DNA of 64,000 nucleotides from NCBI GenBank assembly GCA_029378245.1, contig JARKIF010000015.1, forward strand, positions 1,054,001 to 1,118,000, given 5' to 3'. Of the stretch, positions 56,584 through 64,000 are shown piece by piece (positions within the stretch are counted from its first letter, which is position 1; each line of letters opens with the position of its first letter). Origin of the DNA: Roridomyces roridus. Its lineage: Eukaryota; Basidiomycota; Agaricomycetes; Agaricales; Mycenaceae. The notes beneath the pieces are model-generated. The model did not search any database and was not told the DNA's origin. It saw only the letters and a list, made by a program, of their open reading frames with translations. Made by a program: the position numbers and the translations under genes.

Positions 56584-58139
56584 GCTGGGCGCACCAGCCC
56601 GCCCGGCGCCCTCGAGGATGTGATGCCCCGGGAGACCGGCGGTAGGCTTTTGAGACTCATGCCGGTGGTGTCCACTTTCTTGGCACGGCGGGTTCTTTCG
56701 TCCCACTCCTCATACAACGGGACCCACGCATTCGGGGTGGCACCAACTGGTCGCCGAGCACCAATAAGACCAGTGACAAAGCATACATAGTTGATCAAAC
56801 AAAAGCAAGTCTCGGAACAGGAATGGAACAAGATCTACAATCATATCACTGCCAAGATCAACAAAAAAAATGTTGCACAATCGATTGTGTCCCTCGGCCG
56901 AGGCGGCATCATCATTTGGTGGAAAGTCCGATGTTCTCGGAGTATGCCGCAGCTGCTGAGGGGACTTATTTTCAGTTTAGGTGAGCAATAAGTGCAGCTA
57001 TGGAGTTATTTGACAGTGCTGTGCAACACCTGCGGGATAATGCATTACACTACTAAACTACCGGCGGTAACAGGTCGGTAATAATGCATCATGGATTCCA
57101 TGGATTACTGGAATGATGCATTATTGACACATCCAAGGGTGAATCTCTGAGGACAACAAGGCCTCCCGACGCAGCCGCGCGGACGGAGTAAGTGCGGTAA
57201 TTCAGGTGTCTCCCTGACTTTCCAAGTTTCCATGATCATGATGTCTCAAGTCATTCAATGCTTGAAGACCGCTTTTCCCGCGTCGCTCGCACTTGGAAAT
57301 TGTAAAGATGGATAATAGAATGATAGATGACGGGATTCACTACCTGAATCAGCAAAGCATCCACAGGCGCGTGGCATCTTGCGCTACTTAGGTCGGGTCA
57401 CGTGACCGTTCACCCACTTGTTGTAAATGGGCCCGTTGCGTGTCTGCTGGGCTGTTCAGATGTTGAGACGAAGACCCGGCAAACTTTGTATTTCCTATCT
57501 TTTTCCTATCGCTTCTTTCTGATACTTCTTATTACTTTCTATTGTTCTTCAAGACTCGTACCGTATGTATTCCATGAGGATAAGACCCCATGGTCCTGCT
57601 TCTGATATGCTACATAGATAAGAGACTTGTATAAATACGGCCTTACCTCTTTGAATATATTCAGTCTGTCTTCTCCGAACATAAATCTAAGCGGGGGGTT
57701 CCCGGGTCCGATTACCAAGAATGTGAGCCACATCTCATTGACAAGCTTGACTGTCCGGCCTTCCATAATGATCCGTGTTCGATTTTCCGACCTGCATGTA
57801 CTCCGTGCACTCTCCAACTGATTGGTTACAAGAGCTATCTGCCCGCTGTCACGCTCCACGTGCCGTTACTAGTGCGCCTTTCTTGCGGGCGCTGTGCATA
57901 GAAATGTTTCCGTGCACTATGCATGAGTCGACAATGCGCAGCAAGGCCAACGAAGGCAAAACCGCTGTTTAAGTTCAACACTTCATTCTGTGACGCCGGA
58001 GTACGAGTTGGATACGAGTAAAGACACGGTCGAGCGGCACCTAATTCATGTACTTACATAATAGTGACTAATCTTACTTTTGCCTACATCGTCGACTATG
58101 CATCCGACAACTGGGCCTCTCGGCGAACACTACATACAG
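56584..58139. other. Interval without a recognisable gene
   Basis: Scattered short frames only (for example a 106-residue minus-strand frame at 57539-57859) with no family resemblance. Confidence 0.4.
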
Positions 58140-59262
58140 TACATCTTTTGCAAAAGATACATTACAGCAGTTCCTGCAAATAATGTCAATCACCATTTTT
58201 TTTTCGCGTGTTACCAAAAAAGGCAATTTAGCCTTCTTGCTTGTCGTCTCGAGTCTTCTCTGTCTCCCACCACTCAAATCGGCGCACAGGAGCCTCTGTG
58301 AGGCCTTCGGGTGTCTTAGAGGCATGTCGCCGCCGTTCTACCGCTGAGACGGGTGCCACGGGCCTCAATTACACCGTAATCGTACCTCGCTTTTGCACCG
58401 GTATCCTGGCCCCACACCCACCATCGGCCTCATCCAAGACTATGTGAAGACCCAGAGAAGCCGTAGGACAATGGGAGATGGAAATTATCCAGGGATCGTG
58501 TCGAATCGAGCATTGACCGTCAGGTGTGTATCCTACGCGCCTGGTCCTCGGCCGCAGCTCAATGTCCTATCGGCCATTCCCATTCTGCACAAGCCCGTGC
58601 CGCTCTCAACCACGGACTACTCCATACTATGATACTATGCATACTCAAGGCTCGGCGGGCTTCGACGAATCAGACGACATCGGACAGCAGGCTGGCGCGC
58701 AGTCTTGCGTGCGCACGGACCTGGGATTCTCAGCATCCCTGACGCCCTGCCTCCTGCCGCCGGGCGCGTTACCATCCTGCAACCCGCGGGCCACGCTGCG
58801 AGAGGCGAGCGCAAGGCGGGGTTTGCTTGGCCTGCACCTCACCTTCCGACTCCTTCGTCCCTCACTGCCTCACTTCGACCCATGTGACGATGTCTTTTGT
58901 GCAGTGGCCGGTGGCGTCGTCCTTTCAGGGTTCCTGCTCAGCGCTTGTGAGAGCCCAACGCTGCAGGGATTGCGGGAGTGGACTTGCAGGGGAGTAGTCG
59001 GGGACGCGAGGGCGGCCGATCTTTGCACAATAATTCCACTGTAGATGACTCTTTCATACGCATTGAATCTACTCTATATAACTCATATTCACTTGAAATG
59101 ACCTCCTTTTGAGTACCGCGAGCCTTGCGAGGGCAGGAGACACGAGACAAAGGGGAGTTACACAAAATTTCCATTTTGGGAAGACGCGAAAAAAAAAATG
59201 GTGATTGACATTATTTACAGGAACTGCTGTAAGTATCAGACCGTGGTTTTGCAAAAGTTACC
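58140..59262. mobile_element. Inverted-repeat element of about 1.1 kb
   Basis: ACAGCAGTTCCTG then AATAATGTCAATCACCATTTT at 58163-58215 recurs inverted at 59185-59238. Outer parts (CTTTTGCAAAA) are also shared. Boundaries approximate; the inside (58500-59040) is GC-rich and has no recognised gene. Confidence 0.72.
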
Positions 59263-59429
59263 AGTAAATTTTATCTATACCCAAAAGGCACCGAATCTCT
59301 TATCTCTGACTGTATCCATCACAGGGATCAGGGCGGCATCCTGGGGCAGTATCGGGTATACTGGACAACCAGATTAACTCTCGGTTAAGCTCTATTTAAT
59401 GGGTAATTGATATTAATATCTTAAAGTGC

Positions 59430-61647
59430 CATCAATGGCTCCGGAGATGACTGATACCACTGCATCAATTGACTACACACCCTCGGCATGGATCAGAAAT
59501 GATCGGGGATCAAAAAATCAAAGTTGTAGAGCTGATTTGCAGCTACAGAATCACCCTATACAATACTGGCTCAAAATGCCTGGCTGGCTCACAAAATGCA
59601 AAATACTTTCCAAACCCCGGCTTCAGAAAAATGAAATGCCTGTATTACATGAGTCAAAATGTATGGCCTATTGCTCAGGGTGTTTTGATGGTGATTTTTC
59701 AAGGCACAGCGGCATGGTAGGTATGGTGGGCTAGCAAAGCAGGTGAGCCTGGTAGATGAGGTGAGTCTCCAGTGCTTCAAGATATTGGTTGTATAGTCTA
59801 GTGGTTCCTTCTCTCTTTAATACTGATGCCTTATTAATCCTTTTTGCAAAGGTCACAAGTTCAAATCCTGGTACCCTCATCCCATTTTTGTTGCCTTCAT
59901 ACCTTTACCACCATTGCCTCAATTCTTTTGAATCTTCATAGAACTATTGCAACACTCCCTCCCATCCACTTCATGTATTTACAACCCCCATTTACACTGA
60001 CTGAGAGGCACAATTGCTGTATGATTGAAAACACTGATTTCCTGGTACTGAATGATTCTGGTGCCCAGATGTGTGATCTGTAGCCTGTAAGTCTGATCCT
60101 GGCTCATATTAATTCTAATCTGAAGAAGGTTCAACCCAGGCCCCTGATTCCAGAGAGATTTCAACTCAATTCTGTCAAATGCCAGTGTGCACCAGTTCTC
60201 AATACCTGTGGCTAATGCATTGGTTCCAACACCACAGTGAGCATTTCACTTGCCAGTAGACCCCATTAGAGCAAAGAAACTGGCTAGAACATGAGGAGAA
60301 ACCTGAGTTATGAGTGTGATCATTTTGAGCTGATCCCCCTTGTTGTGCACCTACAGGGCCATATACATGTATTGGGAGTCTAAGAACTAGATGGAACATC
60401 TTAGAATTGCTCCACCCATCCATATTTGCAAGAGTATTTGCAAGATTCCACTGGTTGTGTTTGGGTCTTGCAGGATTGTAGGGTAAGAATTTGGTCAAAT
60501 GTCCGGTGGAGCTCTTGAACAGAACTCCATGGATTCTCCACCAACCTTCATGATCAAGGACACTTTCTGGACCCCCTGAGCTCCCTTTCCTCATTGGTGA
60601 CTTCAAATATCCCAGATTCCATTCCCTTTGTCTTCTATCAACAGAATGATCCAAAATGATCACAAAATCCCTATGCATATAACTTTACTTTCTATGCAGG
60701 TATTCAGCTGATCTTGGTTGTGCTGGCTTCCTATACTCTAGGGTACTTGTCCCATTTGCTTCAACCACAGAGGAAAAATCAAGAGCCTGAGCAATACAGT
60801 GAAAATGGGATTTGATGACTTTTCCCACTTTCACCTGGCCTATTATGCACCTTATGGTAAGAGACTTCAAAAGTCATTAATAATACTCATTGAAGTCTTG
60901 GGGTGCTAAGGATCAGGTTATCAACTGCCAATATCAATAGCTGCACCTAGATCTACCTTTTATCTCATTCACTTATAACACTCTCCCATGGCTCAGATCT
61001 GGACTGATATTTGAGATCTAGCATCCTAAGTGGTACATAAACATGCTAAGCTCACAGATCACAAAAGTATGAAACCACATGGAAATGATATCAAAGGTGC
61101 AAAAATGCACAGACCATTTCCACTCTTACAGCTGGTATATACACAAAGTGGTAACACACTTGTTGCCAAAACATGTGGAAGGATTGAAAGAAGAATTGTT
61201 GTCAGTAAAGTTTGTTAAGGATCCCAGAGGCAGATCCAATGGGAGTGCAAAAGCTGAAAATTGCCTTTTTGGGAGGAAAGCATAGTGGCCCAATCAGGAA
61301 TAGCATCCGAAATGTCAAACACTTTTTGAATTCAGAGTTGATGATACCACTCTGAGGTTAGAAAACATAATGGTTCCTTTGGTATGAAGCCTTGGGACAC
61401 ACTCAGCTCTCAAAACCTGGTGGTTGGTTTGCAAAGACTCGGCTCTGAAAAAGTATTTTGCATTTTGCGGGCCAGCCAATCAGTTTGATGTAAAACAATG
61501 TTAGCAACTCCTGTAGCTCTCAAGCGGCTCTACAACTTTGATTTTTTTTTTTTTTGATCCCCCATCTTTTTTTGATGCATGCCGCTGGTCCAAATGTGCC
61601 GGCTACTCTTTCAGGATTGTTATCACATCTGGAAGGAGCCATCAATG
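59430..61647. mobile_element. AT-rich inverted-repeat element of about 2.2 kb
   Basis: The left end (CATCAATGGCTCC, then GGGATCAAAAAATCAAAGTT at 59505) is repeated inverted at the right (AACTTTGATTTTTT near 61535, GGAGCCATCAATG at 61635-61647), with the GCAAAATGCAAAATACTT block also matched. Repeats are imperfect over about 200 bp. The base composition is clearly more AT-rich than the neighbours. No transposase seen. Confidence 0.72.
59796..59880 (+). other. tRNA-like A and B boxes (possible SINE head)
   Basis: TATAGTCTAGTGGTT resembles a tRNA A box and AAGTTCAAATCC a B box about 50 bp later, the spacing of a Pol III internal promoter. A full cloverleaf with paired stems does not form, so this is not called a tRNA gene. 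Confidence 0.4.
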
Positions 61648-62455
61648 TTCTCTTCCTATTGGGGATTCTCCGAGAAGGCCGGAGTGGACCCTGTGATTGA
61701 TTGAAAATTTCAGACCTGATTTTCTGGCTATTTCTCATATATTTTAAATATGTGCAGTGGAAATGCCTGAAAATCAATTTTAATAGCATATATAGCCTGT
61801 GCCGGATGTGCCGTGCCAGCCGGTCAACTAGTTGCGGCTGGCCACAACCATATATAGGCTCCAGGTGGCTGTACACCCACTAGCGACTTCCTTTTGCAAA
61901 ACCATGGTCTGCCACCTAGCACCATCTTTTGCAAAGTATGTACTGTACCAGCTGCGGCGAACCACCGCACGGTTAGAACCCAACACATGCCTGAGCATGT
62001 GTACAACTGCTCTCCGCGTCCGAGATTCCCGAAGGTCTCGTACGCGGGTTACTTACTACTTCGTACTAGTGACCAGCTGCGCGCGCCTGCAAAGGCGCCT
62101 GGCTTGTCCATTCCTCCGCTCCTTCGTCTATCTACGACTGCGCTACGAAATACACGTCGCCTTCAACCCATTGAAGCCTCCGAATCCGTGCAACATCACA
62201 CATTCTCTCCTCTTCCTATTTTTTTGGTCCTTGATCCCCTCTTGTTTGTATTTCTCTGCCTTCCGCCTACGAATAAGTAAGTAGGTTCACTGTGTGGTAT
62301 TATGTAACATGAAATTAGAGCACAATATTGATGTTCAAGTATGATACTGGATGTGTAAATACGTGAATTGGAATTCCATGAATTTTCTGCCTCTCAGTTC
62401 CACATTCCAATTGAGCACTCAAGACAGACTGTGGCATTCGGACTGTTGACTCCAT
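61648..62455. other. Interval without a recognisable gene
   Basis: Contains at 61893-61950 a short stretch resembling both ends of the 58140-59262 element (CTTTTGCAAAACCATGGTCT and TCTTTTGCAAA..ATGTACTGT). Nothing else recognised. Confidence 0.45.
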
Positions 62456-62943
62456 TAGGGTGTGGTTTTTAATTCCTGGAGCATTAAAAACTGGTTTACA
62501 AACCTGGTTTGCAACCGGGCTGTTTATAAACCGGTTAATAAACCAGGCCTCAAAAGGCCTAAAAAAGGCCCCAGAGAGGAATTTTTCGCCCCCACCCCCT
62601 CCTACCCCCTCCTGCATTTCCCTGTGTACATTCAAACCTTATCCTGTATGCAATCAACCCTCGGTGGGCACTGTGCACATCAACGAGCACATCAGACGGT
62701 GATCAGGCCTGGATCAAACCTCGTTTGACCCACAATATGATGCACACATAAGGTTGGTGGCAATGTTCATCCAATTTCATCATTTACTTGGTCTGAATGG
62801 ACTGCGAAAAGATGCACTTCGCGCCGACTGTATTATGTAATTGCATTTATAAACCGGCCTTTTCCTCCGAACATTTATAAACCACGTTTATAAACACCTG
62901 TTAATAAACCGGTTAATAAACCAGAGTTAAAAACCACACCCTA
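62456..62943. mobile_element. Non-autonomous hAT-like element (488 bp)
   Basis: Ends TAGGGTGTGGTTTTTAA and its complement, with a perfect 8-bp duplication GACTCCAT (62448-62455 and 62944-62951). Subterminal ATAAACCGGTTAATAAACC repeats occur at both ends. No coding potential. Confidence 0.92.
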
Positions 62944-63224
62944 GACTCCATACCCTGAGTGTCGCCGACATCAACGGAGCGATCCTTATCACGCACGCGG
63001 GTCCATATAAGGGTGTAGGGCCGACAAGCGGCAAGGTCCGCTACCGGATTTCAGCTGATGATCATTATGATCTCATCAGCTGCCGGCTGGTAATCCGACT
63101 CTCAGAAACAGCTCAGAAATCCCACTTGCAATCTTTATTTTGGCTTTGCATCCGTCAATCTATACTACTGATGCTCCACTCAACAGTAGTTCATCTGTAG
63201 AGGGTGACAAAACAGGTTTTAAAA

Positions 63225-63445
63225 AATCGACCAAAGCCGCCGGCTAAGCCGGAGCCGGGCCCAAGCCAGAGCCGGGCCCAAGCCGGAGCCGGGCCCAAGC
63301 CGGAGCAGGGCCCAAGCCGGAGCCGGGCCCAAGCCGGCCGGCATATCCGGCTCCGGCTTGGGCTTGGGAATTTCAAAAGCCGGAGCCGGGTCAAGCCAAG
63401 CCCAAGCCGGCGGCTTCAAGCCAAGCCGGAGCCGGGAAAACACTA
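63225..63445. repeat. AGCCGGAGCCGGGCCCA tandem array
   Basis: About five direct copies of a 17-18 bp unit (AAGCCGGAGCCGGGCCC) at 63245-63330, followed by inverted versions. Resembles the GC-rich subterminal arrays of the 40450 element. Confidence 0.75.
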
Positions 63446-63636
63446 CCCCATCTGCTTCGGTCACGAGCCAAACGGCTGCGTCTTCGTCACACAACATAAA
63501 TGCCCCGCCAGCTCGTCAAGCTCCTTTCGGCCAAGACGGACCTCGAATACCGTCTTCACTCCCTACAGGACGACCGGGTCGGACCGCGACGGATTCCACG
63601 GTCGTGCCAGACGGAGATAATTGACTGAGAGCTCAG

Positions 63637-64000
63637 ATGAGCGCGGCGAACGCCGCGACCTCTGGGCTCGAGGAAGAAGGAACGTCCGCACATCCGGGCA
63701 CGGAACTTGATGACGAGGTGGTGGACACCGAACAAGAGCTTGATCCCACGTCCTCTGCTTCTTCTCCCCTCACACAATTATCCGGCGAACAAGACAATTT
63801 CGTATCCGTGGAAGAAACATCCATCAACCCAGGCTTTGGACAATGGGGTTTTGGAGGAGGGACTCCCTCCAACGACAGCGTAACGGCAGCCCTTAGTCGT
63901 CAGGGCTCAATAGCCGGCTACGAACCCTTCTTCCGGGCTGGGGGGCGGTCTATTGATTTGTTCTGCAATGAACCACTGGCAGTGTCAGTTGAACGCCTCC
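63637..64000 (+). CDS. Unidentified protein, N-terminal part, cut by the window edge
   Basis: An ATG at 63637 opens a frame with no stop through 64000 (121 codons). The sequence is acidic and Ser/Thr-rich at first (LEEEGTSAHPGTELDDEVVD), then FGQWGFGGGTPSNDSVTAAL and FFRAGGRSIDLFCNE. No family recognised. It follows a GC-rich repeat by about 190 bp; an upstream frame (63358-63624) ends in TGA just before it and may be unrelated. Whether this is a host gene or a transposon protein cannot be told from this fragment. Confidence 0.45.
   Translation, partial: MSAANAATSGLEEEGTSAHPGTELDDEVVDTEQELDPTSSASSPLTQLSGEQDNFVSVEETSINPGFGQWGFGGGTPSNDSVTAALSRQGSIAGYEPFFRAGGRSIDLFCNEPLAVSVERL

Noticed and set aside
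57539..57859. 106-residue minus-strand frame
   Set aside because: Unrecognised, no start-site support and no neighbouring exon; not enough to call a gene.
59796..59880. A functional tRNA gene
   Set aside because: A and B boxes are present but acceptor and T stems do not pair; kept only as tRNA-like boxes.

Overview
The window looks like a repeat-rich accessory region of a mushroom-forming basidiomycete (Agaricomycetes, plausibly Mycena or a relative). The support is genes cut by many 45-70 bp GT-AG introns, an array of armadillo-repeat paralogues sharing a WWSDSN N-terminal block, an F-box gene and a multi-pass membrane protein of agaric type, Ty1/copia elements whose primer site matches the initiator-tRNA anticodon region, and hAT/CACTA-type repeats with GC-rich subterminal motifs. 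The species call is inference from family resemblance; no search was possible.

Layout. 1-7363: three ARM-repeat genes on the minus strand, the first running off the left edge. 7507-12972: a young Ty1/copia element (two 245-bp LTRs with one difference, TSD ACAGT) whose gag-pol is split by a 0.5-kb inverted-repeat element. 13335-14058: an intron-containing tRNA-like gene and an ARM relic. 14461-21147: a 6.7-kb element with roughly 200-bp terminal inverted repeats and a perfect 8-bp target duplication, with no recognisable transposase. 21407-23790: a further ARM gene. 24790-26739: a complete Skn7-type response regulator (HSF DNA-binding domain, coiled coil, receiver). 27238-30934: an F-box gene with two frameshifts, then a second copy of its tail interrupted by two nested inverted-repeat elements of one family. 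31363-32587: a short ARM gene.

33210-40108 is the most gene-like and most interesting stretch: an S10 serine-carboxypeptidase-like gene, a membrane protein, a UstYa/DUF3328-type gene with two HxxHC motifs, and a 101-residue secreted protein built from a duplicated exon. This combination (peptidase, UstYa-like oxidase, membrane protein, repeat-bearing secreted peptide) suggests a candidate ribosomal-peptide pathway; the link is inference.

40450-63440 is mostly mobile DNA: a degenerate Ty1/copia element (43651-50324, TSD CCGAG) with an in-frame stop, a deletion and a 1.5-kb insertion; a hAT transposase relic (50491-55778) split by a CACTG...CAGTG element; inverted 302-bp copies of one repeat at 43057 and 56282; and several small elements with 8-bp duplications. 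The right edge (63637-64000) opens a protein-coding frame that continues outside the window.
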